Assembly: GCF_016774335.1 (NCBI RefSeq)
Contig: NZ_JAETWA010000026.1
Span: 149,900 to 213,899, forward strand
Length of the DNA stretch: 64,000 nt
Direction: 5' to 3'
Source of the DNA: Luteimonas saliphila
Lineage (GTDB): Bacteria > Pseudomonadota > Gammaproteobacteria > Xanthomonadales > Xanthomonadaceae
Below the pieces are notes generated by a model that saw only the letters and a program-made list of their open reading frames with translations, ran no database searches and was not told the DNA's origin. Numbering within the stretch: position 1 is the first letter of the stretch; each line of letters begins with the position of its first letter. This document shows, in pieces, positions 20,720 to 31,645 of this stretch. A program made the translations under genes and the position numbers.

Positions 20720-21491
20720 GCGCGATGTCCAGCGCCAGCGAGCGGCCCGGTCCGGCGGGCAGCATCGCGTGGAGCCCGCCGCCCGCCAATGCGTCGAACA
20801 GCGGCAGCATCGGCGCCATCGCATTGGCCTGCGCGCGCATGGCCAGCGGGCCGCTGCCCGTGGCCGCGTCGCCGTCGCGCAGGGCCGCCGACAGGCGCGG
20901 CCCGGCGCCGTCGCGCGTGAGTACCAGGGCCGCACCGAGCAGGCCTTCGCTGCGGGTCATCGTCGACAGCAGGCCGGACGCGGACGTGTCGTAGCCGACC
21001 AGCAGCACCGCCTCGGCGTCGGTCGCCAGCTGCACCATCGCCTCGAGCAGCCCCTGCGCGAAGGTGGCGCGATACGCGCTGATCGCGGTGGTCGTGCGCA
21101 TGCAGCCGCTGCCGATGGTCCAGTAGCCGGCGGCGGCGTTGTGCACCGAGTTATGGAACTTCGTCGGCGAGATCTCGGTGGGCGCGCGCGCCAGCGTTTC
21201 GCACATGTAATCCATGATCCCCAGGTCGCCGTGGGTCGAGGCGAACACCGAGGGCAGCGTCGCGGGATCGCGCGCGGCGTCGCGGCAGGCGGCCAGCGCG
21301 ACCTCGAGCGCGACCAGCACCGACGGCGGCGCGCGACGGCGCTCGTTCGGTGCGAGCAGCTGCGGTGCCGGCCGCGTCGCCGGCTCCTGCGGCAGCGCAC
21401 GGCCGGTCGTGAAAGCGCGCGCGGCCGCCCAGTCGGGCAGGCCATCGCTCCAGTAGCCGATGCCGGCGATGCTCGCGGACAGCACGCTCAC
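20712..21491 (-). CDS. Ketosynthase-like chain-length-factor protein
   Basis: A 259-residue protein of the beta-ketoacyl synthase N-terminal family (Ketoacyl-synt_2) that aryl polyene clusters encode beside a full ketosynthase. FHNSVHNAAAGYW and TTTAISAYRATFAQGLLEA mark the family. There is no active-site cysteine of the TACSS type. It should pair with the true ketosynthase and set polyene length. The GTG start at 21491 overlaps the ketosynthase stop (GTGA). Confidence 0.86.
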   Translation of the reverse strand: MSVLSASIAGIGYWSDGLPDWAAARAFTTGRALPQEPATRPAPQLLAPNERRRAPPSVLVALEVALAACRDAARDPATLPSVFASTHGDLGIMDYMCETLARAPTEISPTKFHNSVHNAAAGYWTIGSGCMRTTTAISAYRATFAQGLLEAMVQLATDAEAVLLVGYDTSASGLLSTMTRSEGLLGAALVLTRDGAGPRLSAALRDGDAATGSGPLAMRAQANAMAPMLPLFDALAGGGLHAMLPAGPGRSLALDIAHG

Positions 21492-22693
21492 GCGTCGCCG
21501 CCTCTGCCGAACACCAGCGAGCAGTTGTTGCCGCCGAAGCCGAACGAATTGTTCATCGCGAACGCGATCGCGCGCTGCGCATTGTCGAAGCGGATCTGCG
21601 GACCGCAGCCGGGATCGGGCGCGGCGCTGTTGAGGATGCCCGGCAACAGCCCGTCGCGCAGCGCGAGCAGCGCGAACACCGACTCGACGATGCCCGCGGC
21701 GCCGAGCGTGTGCCCGGTCCAGCCCTTGGTCGAACTCGCGTGCAGCGTGTCCGGGAACATGTCGGCCACCGCACGCGCCTCGATCGCATCGTTGGCCGGC
21801 GTCGAGGTGCCGTGCAGGTTGAGGTAGCCGACCTGCGCGGCGTCGATGCCTGCGCGCGCCAGCGCATCGCGCATCGCCAGGCTCGCACCCAGGCCCTGCG
21901 GATGCGGAGCGGACATGTGGTGCGCATCGCTGGATTCGCCGTAGCCGCGCAGTTGCAGCGGCGCGTCCTCGCCGGACGCCAGCCGTTCGAGCACGGCAAA
22001 GCCGCCGGCCTCGCCCAGCGACAGTCCGTCGCGTTCCGCGTCGAACGGCCGGCACGGCTGCGCCGATACCAGGCCGAGCGCGTTGAAGCCGAACAGCACG
22101 CTGCCGCACAGCGTGTCCACGCCGCCGACCAGCGCCGCGTCGACGACGCCGGTGTGGATCAGCCGCGCCGCCTGCGCGAACACCTTGGCGCTCGACGAGC
22201 ATGCGGTGGCCACCGTCACGCACGGCCCGCGCAGGCCGGTGGCGTGCTGCAGGAAGTCGCCCAGCGAATGCGGGGTGTGCACGATCGACCGCTGCAGGTC
22301 GGCGGGCATGCACGGCGAGCCGCCGGCGTCGGTGCCGGCGCGGGCGTAGCCTTCCTCGCTGGCACCGATGCTGGAGGTCGAGGTGCCGACGACCAGCGCG
22401 ATCCGCTCCGCGCCATGGCGCTTCTCCAGCGCCGCCAGCGCCGCCAGCACGCCGTCGTGCTGCAGCGCCAGCCAGGCGAGGCGGTTGTTGCGGCACTCCC
22501 ACTTCGCCAGGGCGGAGGGCAGGGGGCTGTCCTCGAGGCCGTCGACGCGTCCGATCCAGGTCGGCAGTGGCGATGCGCCGAAATCGTTGCGACGCAGTCC
22601 GCCGCGCCGGGCAGCCAGCGCCGCGGCCTGCGCCGCAGTCCCCCGGCCCACCGCCGTGGTGGCGGTGAACGCACGCAGGGCGACTGGGGGCAT
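21488..22693 (-). CDS. Beta-ketoacyl-ACP synthase (FabF-like) for polyene extension
   Basis: A 401-residue ketosynthase with an intact triad: Cys165 in VATACSSSAK, His294 in HGTSTPAND and His328 in KGWTGHTLGAAG. It ends with the usual NNSFGFGGNN glycine loop. It condenses malonyl-ACP onto the growing aryl polyene. I start at MPPVALRAF; the 117 bases upstream, shared with the divergent ydcF-like gene, should hold the promoter for this minus-strand group. Confidence 0.93.
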   Translation of the reverse strand: MPPVALRAFTATTAVGRGTAAQAAALAARRGGLRRNDFGASPLPTWIGRVDGLEDSPLPSALAKWECRNNRLAWLALQHDGVLAALAALEKRHGAERIALVVGTSTSSIGASEEGYARAGTDAGGSPCMPADLQRSIVHTPHSLGDFLQHATGLRGPCVTVATACSSSAKVFAQAARLIHTGVVDAALVGGVDTLCGSVLFGFNALGLVSAQPCRPFDAERDGLSLGEAGGFAVLERLASGEDAPLQLRGYGESSDAHHMSAPHPQGLGASLAMRDALARAGIDAAQVGYLNLHGTSTPANDAIEARAVADMFPDTLHASSTKGWTGHTLGAAGIVESVFALLALRDGLLPGILNSAAPDPGCGPQIRFDNAQRAIAFAMNNSFGFGGNNCSLVFGRGGDA

Positions 22694-22810
22694 CGGGGGC
22701 GGCGGGGACGGCTGGGGCACGCAAGGGGTCCGGGTCGGGGGCGCCGAGTATAGCGAGGCGCCGGTGAGGCTAGACTTCGCATTCCCGACCGTGTCGACGG
22801 AAGCTGCCGC

Positions 22811-23512
22811 GTGTCCCGTTCGCGCCTTGCGCACCAGGTCGGCCTGCTGGCCGACCGCGACATCCTGCATTCGCTCGCGGTCGCGGCGGCGGCCTGCGCG
22901 GCCAGTGGTGGCCTGCTCTACCTGGGCTACCTGGCGCATGTGCTGCGCGTCGCGCGGTCGGCGCCCTGCGAACCGGCGGACGGGCACAGCGTGCTGCTGT
23001 TCGGCAAGCACGCACCCCGAGGCAGGCCGGATGCGGATTTCAGCGCACGCCTGGCGCGTGCGGCCGCGCTGTGGTCGGCGCGACCCCCGCAGCGGATGCT
23101 GCTGCTGGGCGGCGGACCGGACGGGGGGCCGAGCGAGGCCGCGCTCGCGTGCAGCGCGCTGGTGCGCATGGGCGTTCCCGCCGATGCGCCGCTGGTGCTG
23201 GAAGACCGCTCCCGGGATACCCTGCAGAACCTGCGCAACGCCCGGGCCCTGCTCGAACGCGATCGCGACAGCGTCGACCCGCCGCGCCCCGTCACCCTGC
23301 TGAGCAGCCGCTACCACCTGGCGCGCTGCGCGCTGTTCGCGCGCAACCTTGGCCTGCGCTGGGAGCTGTGCGCGGCGGAGCCGACGTTCTCGTGGCGACC
23401 CGCGACGCTGTGGCGCCTCGCTGGCGAGGCGGCCTACGTGTGCTGGGTGGACGTCGGGACGCGCTGGGCGCGCCTGATCGGCCACCAGCGGATGCTCGCG
23501 CGGATCAGCTGA
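22811..23512 (+). CDS. YdcF/ElyC-like DUF218 membrane protein
   Basis: A 233-residue protein starting at GTG, with one N-terminal membrane helix (residues 22-44) and a DUF218 domain: SVLLFGKHAP, LLLGGGPDGGPSEA, LEDRSRDTLQNLRNAR, and VTLLSSRYHLARC. DUF218 proteins such as SanA and ElyC influence envelope integrity or undecaprenyl-carrier metabolism. It is divergent from the ketosynthase and convergent with the peptidase gene, so it is probably separate from the pigment operon. Confidence 0.88.
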   Translation: MSRSRLAHQVGLLADRDILHSLAVAAAACAASGGLLYLGYLAHVLRVARSAPCEPADGHSVLLFGKHAPRGRPDADFSARLARAAALWSARPPQRMLLLGGGPDGGPSEAALACSALVRMGVPADAPLVLEDRSRDTLQNLRNARALLERDRDSVDPPRPVTLLSSRYHLARCALFARNLGLRWELCAAEPTFSWRPATLWRLAGEAAYVCWVDVGTRWARLIGHQRMLARIS

Positions 23513-23539
23513 CGGCGTCCGTCCGGCAACGGGCGATCC

Positions 23540-25975
<2,436 letters not shown>

Positions 25976-25983
25976 GCGATTCG

Positions 25984-26697
25984 TCAGCGTTTCGGCTCGA
26001 TGCCGAACAGCAGCCTCTTCTCTTCGTCGCCCATCGGCTTGCCGGCCTCCGGATTCACCTGCTTCGCCAGCGCATACGCGCGCTGCGTGGCCGGTCGTAC
26101 CGCGATCGCGGCATGCCAGCGCCGAATCTCGGGATAGGGCGCCATGTCGATGGGGGCCTTGTCGTACGCGTTGACCCACGGGTAGATGGCCATGTCGGCG
26201 ATCGTGTACCCGTCGCCGGCGACGAAGGCGCGTCCGGAAAGACGCCTGTCGAGCACGCCCAGCAGCCGGTTCGCCTCGTTGGCGTAGCGCGTCTTGGCGT
26301 AGGCGATGTCTTCCGGCGCGTAGACGTGGAAGTGGCCGTACTGCCCGGTCATCGGGCCGAGGCCGCCCATCTGCCACATCAGCCATTGGTTGACCTCGAC
26401 CTTGCGGCGCACGTCGTCGCCGAAGAAGCGCCCGGTCCGGTTGGCGAGATAGAGCAGGATCGCGCCGGATTCGAACACGCTGATCGGCGCGCCGCCGTCG
26501 ACCGGCGCGTGGTCGACGATCGCGGGCATCTTGTTGTTGGGCGAGATCGCGAGGAAATCCGCCTCGAACTGGTCGCCCTTGCCGATGTCGACAGGCCGGA
26601 TCGCGTACTCGAGCTTCGCCCCGGCCTCGGCGAGCTCCTCAAGCAGCAGCGTGACCTTGTGCCCGTTGGGCGTCGGCCAGTAGTACAGATCGATCAT
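25984..26697 (-). CDS. Glutathione S-transferase / disulfide reductase, YfcG-like
   Basis: A 237-residue nu-class GST. The thioredoxin-fold N-terminus begins IDLYYWPTPNGHKVTLLLEEL with the TPNG-x-K motif of YfcG/YghU, which act as glutathione-dependent disulfide reductases. ISPNNKMPAIVD and FESGAILLYLANR hold the cis-Pro and glutathione sites. The C-terminal all-helical domain is complete. I start at MIDLYYW (26697); 20 more in-frame codons upstream look non-coding. Confidence 0.93.
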   Translation of the reverse strand: MIDLYYWPTPNGHKVTLLLEELAEAGAKLEYAIRPVDIGKGDQFEADFLAISPNNKMPAIVDHAPVDGGAPISVFESGAILLYLANRTGRFFGDDVRRKVEVNQWLMWQMGGLGPMTGQYGHFHVYAPEDIAYAKTRYANEANRLLGVLDRRLSGRAFVAGDGYTIADMAIYPWVNAYDKAPIDMAPYPEIRRWHAAIAVRPATQRAYALAKQVNPEAGKPMGDEEKRLLFGIEPKR

Positions 26698-26792
26698 GGC
26701 GGCGTTCCTGGTGCGGGGAGCCGCCAGTCTATGCGTCGGCGACACGACGGACCGCACCGGTGGCGGTCCGCTGTGTTGCGTATCGTCGGGGC

Positions 26793-29606
26793 TCAGAGCG
26801 CGTAGCGGAACCCGACCATGTACTGGCGTCCGTACTCGGTGTACTCCTCGGGGAAGAACAGGCCCGTCCCGGTGCTCTCGCTGACCTCGGTGCGGAAGGG
26901 CTCGTTGGTGAGGTTGTTGACCTGGAGCAGCAGCGACAGGCCCGTCAGCGGGCTGCGCTCCGGAAAGTCGTAGCCCAGTTGCAGGTCCAGGGTGCGTTCG
27001 CTGAGGGTGAAGCGGTACTGGCGCTGGCCGAACAGCGAGCTGTACTCTCCGCGGTAGCCGTCGCGGTAGCGCTGGCTCAGACGTGCGGAAAAGCCGTGCT
27101 TCTCGTAGTACACGGTGGCGTTGGCGACGATCTTCGACAGCCCCGGGATGGTGTCGGTGCCGGCGGAGTCGTCGTTGGGGTCGGGATCGATCGAGGATTC
27201 GGTGTAGGACACGTTGAGCAGCGCGCCGAAACCGTCCAGCGCGGAATGGAGGGCATCGCCGGAGATCGCCCCGCTCAGCTCCACGCCGCGCATGTAGCCG
27301 CCGGTGCCGTTGGCCCAGGTGCTGTAGTTGCCGTAGTCCGAGATCGGGGTCTGCCCGTCAGGGTCGTAAGCGCTGAAATCCCAGTCCGGAAAGTTCTGGC
27401 GGTAGATGTAGGTTTCCAGGTCCTTGTAGAAGAGCGCCAGGCCCACGTAGCTGCCCTCGCCGAAGTAGCGTTCGAGCGACAGGTCGTAGGCGGACGCGCG
27501 ATACGGCTCGAGCGTGGGGTTGCCGCCGCTGCCCGACCAGACGAACGGCGCGGTGGTGCTGACCGCGGCGCTGCTGTCGGCGCTGAGGTAGTTGATCGGC
27601 GGGCGCATCAGCGTCTTCGCCGCGCCGAAGCGGACCGCCCAGCCGCCGCCGAACTCGGTCACCAGGTTCATGCTCGGCAGGATGTCGCCGTAGCTGGTGC
27701 CCAGCGTCTGCGAGCCGACCACGGTCTCGTTGTTGGCATTGAAGCCGGTGGACTGCTGCTCGGTACGGATGTACTGCACGCCGACGTTTCCGCGCACGCG
27801 CACCTTGTCGCTCACGTCGATATCGAGGTTGGCCTTGGCGTAGAAGGTCTTCACCGTTTCCTCGACGACGAAATCCTTGCGCAGGTCGTCGTTGCTCTCG
27901 CTGACGTAGACGTCGTAATAGCGACCGAGCAGTTGGCGCGGGTCGAAGCTCAGCAGGCTGCCCATGCCGACGAAGCCCAGCGATGCGGGCGAATGGAGCA
28001 GCGACGGATCGACCAGCGTCGGCGCTCGCTCGTCGGGCAGGTCGGCGAAGTAGACCGTCGCCACCTTCTCCTTGGTGCGGCGGTTGTAGTTGAAGCCGAC
28101 ATCGTAGCTACGCAGGAAGTCGGAGGATTCGACCAGCCGGTTCAGCTCGACCCGCCCGGCCTTGATCGTGTCCTTCTGGAACGAATCCTCCATGCGTCCG
28201 TCGTGACCCCAGTTCTGCGGATCGCTCAGGTAGACCGCGGCGGGATCCGACATGTCCGGCAGCGCGTAACGGTTGAACCCGGATTCCGGCCGGATATCGA
28301 AGCCGATGCTCTGGCCGCCCAGCCGGCCCGCGTACAGTTCCAGCACCGACTGCTCGCGCTCGGCGCGGGAGTAGCTCAGGTCGGTGCTGAGGGTGTAGAC
28401 CTCGCCGAAGCGGAGGGTGTTCGCCCACCCGACCGAGAGCAGCGTGTCTTCGCGCCGGTTGTCGTCGTTGCGCACGACCGGCTGCACGCCTTCGAGCGTG
28501 CCGCTGGTCACCACCGGGTAGCCTTCGAACGGCGTGGTCTGCGCGCCGGAGTACGACACGCCGCCGCCCGGCGCCCACGGGTCGTTGCTCCACATCGTGC
28601 CGTGCATCACCTCGTCCTGCTCGAAGCGGGAGTAGTAGGCATCGAGGATGCTGTGAAAGGCGTCGCTGGGCTTGAACTCGAGCACGCCCATCACGCCGTC
28701 GCGCTGCAGGTCGCGCGATTTCACCCAGCCTTCCGATCCCTGCAGCGCGATCGCGTTGGCGGGGCGTCCGGGCTGCTCCGGGTCGCCCCAGTCCACCGCA
28801 TCCATGTCCGCCCACCACCAGGCCTTGTAGTGCTCCTCCTGGAATGGCGAGTTGATGCGCGCCACACCCAGCGCGAGGCCGACGGTATCGTCGGCGAACT
28901 GGTCGACGTACGAAGCGCTGGCGCGGTAGCCCTTGTCGCTGCCGTCGTCGCTGAGGCCGCCCAGCGAATTCGCCTCGTACTGGCCGCCGAACACGATGCG
29001 GCGCTCGCCGAGGCTCAGCGGCCGGATCGTCTGCAGGTCGACTGTGCCCGACAGGCCCTGGCCGATCAACGAGGCGTCGGGCGTCTTGTAGACGGTCACC
29101 GCGTTGATCAGCTCCGCCGGATACTGGTCGAACTCGACGCCGCGGCTGTCGCCGGTGCTGACCTGTTCGCGGCCGTTGAGCAGGGTGCCGGCGAACTGCT
29201 CGGACATGCCACGGATGTTGATGACCTGCGAGCGGCCGTCGACGCGCTGCGTCGCCAGGCCCGGCAGCCGCGAGATCGAATCGGCGATGCTGACGTCGGG
29301 CAGCTTGCCGATGTCCTCGGCGCTGATCGCCTCGACGATCGAGGTCGACTCGGCCTTGGTTTCCACCGAGGTCGCGATGCTGCGGCGGATGCCGGTGACG
29401 CGGACCGCGTCGAGCTGGGTCGGCTGCTGCGCGGCCGGCGTCGGCGGTGGCTCTTCCTGCTGCTGCGCGTCCTGCGCGTACGCGACGGCCGAACAGGCGA
29501 TGGCCGCGAGGCAGCCGAGGACGAGTCGGTGGCGTCGCGGTGCGCGCGGGTTCGGCGACGACACGGCATAAACGAAAAGGCCGGATGATGAAACGTGCAT
29601 TAGCAT
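26793..29606 (-). CDS. TonB-dependent receptor 1 (carbohydrate type)
   Basis: A 937-residue outer-membrane receptor. A long signal peptide ends AVAYA. The plug domain starts at LDAVRVTGIRRSIATS and continues with AEDIGKLPDVSIADSISRLP and NIRGMSEQFAGTLLNGRE. The 22-strand barrel ends GRQYMVGFRYAL with the C-terminal aromatic/hydrophobic pattern. A GGAGAGGG ribosome site lies just before two in-frame ATGs (29606, 29600); the second has more usual spacing. A LacI-type operator (29623-29636) overlaps the predicted transcription start. Divergent from the GH30 gene, it probably imports an oligosaccharide released by GH30/GH3. Confidence 0.92.
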   Translation of the reverse strand: MLMHVSSSGLFVYAVSSPNPRAPRRHRLVLGCLAAIACSAVAYAQDAQQQEEPPPTPAAQQPTQLDAVRVTGIRRSIATSVETKAESTSIVEAISAEDIGKLPDVSIADSISRLPGLATQRVDGRSQVINIRGMSEQFAGTLLNGREQVSTGDSRGVEFDQYPAELINAVTVYKTPDASLIGQGLSGTVDLQTIRPLSLGERRIVFGGQYEANSLGGLSDDGSDKGYRASASYVDQFADDTVGLALGVARINSPFQEEHYKAWWWADMDAVDWGDPEQPGRPANAIALQGSEGWVKSRDLQRDGVMGVLEFKPSDAFHSILDAYYSRFEQDEVMHGTMWSNDPWAPGGGVSYSGAQTTPFEGYPVVTSGTLEGVQPVVRNDDNRREDTLLSVGWANTLRFGEVYTLSTDLSYSRAEREQSVLELYAGRLGGQSIGFDIRPESGFNRYALPDMSDPAAVYLSDPQNWGHDGRMEDSFQKDTIKAGRVELNRLVESSDFLRSYDVGFNYNRRTKEKVATVYFADLPDERAPTLVDPSLLHSPASLGFVGMGSLLSFDPRQLLGRYYDVYVSESNDDLRKDFVVEETVKTFYAKANLDIDVSDKVRVRGNVGVQYIRTEQQSTGFNANNETVVGSQTLGTSYGDILPSMNLVTEFGGGWAVRFGAAKTLMRPPINYLSADSSAAVSTTAPFVWSGSGGNPTLEPYRASAYDLSLERYFGEGSYVGLALFYKDLETYIYRQNFPDWDFSAYDPDGQTPISDYGNYSTWANGTGGYMRGVELSGAISGDALHSALDGFGALLNVSYTESSIDPDPNDDSAGTDTIPGLSKIVANATVYYEKHGFSARLSQRYRDGYRGEYSSLFGQRQYRFTLSERTLDLQLGYDFPERSPLTGLSLLLQVNNLTNEPFRTEVSESTGTGLFFPEEYTEYGRQYMVGFRYAL

Positions 29607-29622
29607 TCCCTCTCCAAGGAAC

Positions 29623-29636
29623 TGACAGCGTTGTCG
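29623..29636. promoter_or_regulatory. LacI-type operator A (TGACAGCGTTGTCG)
   Basis: A 14-bp near-palindrome matching operators at 34304, 35946 and 45279. It lies 17 bases upstream of the TBDR1 ATG, over the predicted -10/+1 region, where a bound repressor would block transcription. Its outer base pair and one inner pair are imperfect. A half-site (TTGACAACGC on the minus strand) lies at 29653-29661. Confidence 0.65.
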
Positions 29637-29661
29637 TAGCGATGTGCCGCTGCGTTGTCAA
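29633..29661 (-). promoter_or_regulatory. Candidate sigma-70 promoter for TBDR1
   Basis: On the minus strand a perfect TTGACA (29661-29656) is followed by 17 bases and TACGAC (29638-29633), a poor -10. The expected start is near 29626. The operator overlaps the -10 and start, consistent with repression. Confidence 0.4.
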
Positions 29662-29786
29662 CGCAATTCGATGGAGCCATCAGCATGTCGCCTTTCGACA
29701 AATCGTTACATCGCGTTACATGGTTCCGTTCAGCAGCAGGCATTGCGATGCAGCATGCAGGTTGCGCGCCGGCGGAGCGCATTGCG

Positions 29787-31226
29787 ATGCTGTTGCGAAG
29801 CGCGGTTCTGGCATGTTACGCGTGCCTGCCCGTCGCATGCGCGACGCCGTCCGGTGGGCCGACGCCGGATGCCGGCCTCGTCGAGGTCTGGACCACGACC
29901 GCCGACCGCCGGCTGGCCCTGTCTCCTTCGACGCTGGCGACCACGGCTGCCGATGGCGCCGGCGTGGACATCGAGGTCGACGCCCGGACCCGCCACCAGC
30001 GCATGCTCGGATTCGGGGCCTCGATCACGGACTCGTCCGCATGGCTGATCCGCCATCGCATGGGTGAAGCGCAGCGCGAGGCCCTTCTGCGCGAGCTGTT
30101 CGGCCGCGACGGCGATGGCGTCGGCTTCGAATTCGTGCGGTTGACGATCGGCGCCTCGGACTTCTCGCGCAGCCACTACAGCCTCGACGATCCGCCGGAC
30201 GGCGCTCCGGACCTGGAGCTGCGCCATTTCAGCATCGCGCCGAATCTCGAAGACGTGGTGCCGGTAACGCGCCAGGCGCTGGCGATCAACCCGGAACTCA
30301 GGGTCATGGCCTCGCCGTGGAGCGCGCCGGCGTGGATGAAGGACAGCGGCTCGCTGGTCAAGGGCCGCCTGTTGCCGCGGTACTACGATGCGTTCGCGCG
30401 CTACCTGCTGCGCTATGTCGACGCCTACGCCGACGAAGGCATCCCGATCTTCGCACTGACGGTGCAGAACGAACCGGACCACGAGCCGGAAGACTATCCC
30501 GGCATGCGCTTCAACGCGCCCGAGCGCGCGCGCTTCATCGGCGACCACCTCGGCCCGCTGCGCGACCGCCGTCGCCCGCACCTGCAGATCTTCGACTGGG
30601 ATCACAACTGGGACAAGCCGCAGGAGCCGCTCGCGGTGCTGGCCGATCCCGCCGCGTCGAAACACGTGTCCGCCGTCGCCTGGCACTGCTACGGCGGACA
30701 CGTGTCGGCGCAGGCGCCGGTGCGCGACGCGTTCCCGGACAAGGACGTCTACATGACCGAGTGCTCCGGCGGCGACTGGGAGCCGGTGCGCAGCGGCGGG
30801 CTGACGCTGCAGGCGCGCACGCTGGTCATCGGCACAACGCGCCACTGGGCGCGCGGCGTACTGTTCTGGAACCTCGCACTCGACGAGAACGGCGAGCCGC
30901 ACGCCGGCGGCTGCGACACCTGCCGCGGCATCGTCACCATCGACTCCATGACCGGCGCGGTGACGCGGACCGACGACTACTACGCACTGGCCCACGCCAG
31001 CCGCTTCGTGCGCCGCGACGCCTGGCGGATCGCCTCCACGGACACCGACGACGGGATCGACAACGTCGCCTTCGAGAACGTCGACGACGGCTCGCGCGTG
31101 CTGGTCGCCAGCAATTCAGGCGATGCACCGCGGACGATCACGGTCGGCGACGGGGGACGGACCTTCGCGTACACGATGCCGGCCAAGAGCGTGGCGACGT
31201 TCCGCTGGCATCCGGGGGGCCACTAG
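29787..31226 (+). CDS. GH30 family glycoside hydrolase, lipoprotein
   Basis: A 479-residue GH30 enzyme of the glucosylceramidase / beta-1,6-glucanase type. Catalytic acid/base Glu229 lies in TVQNEPDHEPEDYPGM and nucleophile Glu325 in YMTECSGGDW. A signal sequence with a lipobox-like LPVAC places Cys18 as lipid anchor. The C-terminal beta domain (about 400-479) is the usual GH30 side domain. The 12-mer GCATTGCGATGC occurs at 29740-29751 and 29779-29790, each containing an in-frame ATG (29748, 29787); I prefer the second because it directly begins the signal peptide. It is divergent from TBDR1 and probably shares operator A. Confidence 0.9.
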   Translation: MLLRSAVLACYACLPVACATPSGGPTPDAGLVEVWTTTADRRLALSPSTLATTAADGAGVDIEVDARTRHQRMLGFGASITDSSAWLIRHRMGEAQREALLRELFGRDGDGVGFEFVRLTIGASDFSRSHYSLDDPPDGAPDLELRHFSIAPNLEDVVPVTRQALAINPELRVMASPWSAPAWMKDSGSLVKGRLLPRYYDAFARYLLRYVDAYADEGIPIFALTVQNEPDHEPEDYPGMRFNAPERARFIGDHLGPLRDRRRPHLQIFDWDHNWDKPQEPLAVLADPAASKHVSAVAWHCYGGHVSAQAPVRDAFPDKDVYMTECSGGDWEPVRSGGLTLQARTLVIGTTRHWARGVLFWNLALDENGEPHAGGCDTCRGIVTIDSMTGAVTRTDDYYALAHASRFVRRDAWRIASTDTDDGIDNVAFENVDDGSRVLVASNSGDAPRTITVGDGGRTFAYTMPAKSVATFRWHPGGH

Positions 31227-31389
31227 CATGATGTCCCGCAGGCCCGCTCGCTCCCGCCTGTCGTCATCTCGAGCGTGGCGAGCGATCCCCGTTCGCGGAT
31301 TGATCCGCTCTCACCAGCGCCCGCGGGAGATGGTGAAAGCTCTCGGCTTTGTCGGGGGAACAGTCATCCATTGATTCGGCCCTCATCCC

Positions 31390-31466
31390 GTAGCGGCTTC
31401 AGCCGCGAACGCACGTTCGACGGGGCCGTGCAGCGATCGCGTCCGGAGGCGCTCCTGCAATCTGCG
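31390..31466. repeat. REP-like element
   Basis: The stem GCGGC-TTCA-GCCGC at 31393-31406 is the reverse-orientation partner of the hairpin at 15852-15865. Further on, CTCCTGCAATCTGC (about 31452) repeats the CTCCTACAATCTGC flank seen there. It is noncoding. Confidence 0.6.
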
Positions 31467-31589
31467 GGCCGGAGCAGTAGGGCGAGCGGCACGGGCAGAT
31501 CCCTCGCTGCGCTCGGGACGACACACTCGGGCACCCGGGTTGGCTGAACAATCCCTTCGTGCAGCCCGCATGCCAAAGCAGTGGCCCGG

Positions 31590-31633
31590 AACAAAAGACC
31601 GGGACGGCCGATCAACCGATCGGCACGTCCCGG
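31590..31633 (-). terminator. Rho-independent terminator of the GH3 gene
   Basis: On the minus strand, 13 bases after the GH3 stop, a stem of 15 to 16 pairs with one bulged T and a GGTT loop is formed by 31633-31618 and 31613-31599. It is followed by TCTTTTGTT. The geometry is classical. Confidence 0.8.
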
Positions 31634-31645
31634 CGGAGGAAGCCT

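Larger units (their letters stand above)
31227..31645. other. Intergenic region between convergent GH30 and GH3 genes
   Basis: No gene is supported here. It contains REP-like hairpin material (31390-31466), short GTCATCTCGAG/TCGGGACGAC-type repeat ends near 31262 and 31512, and the GH3 terminator at 31590-31633. Confidence 0.6.
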
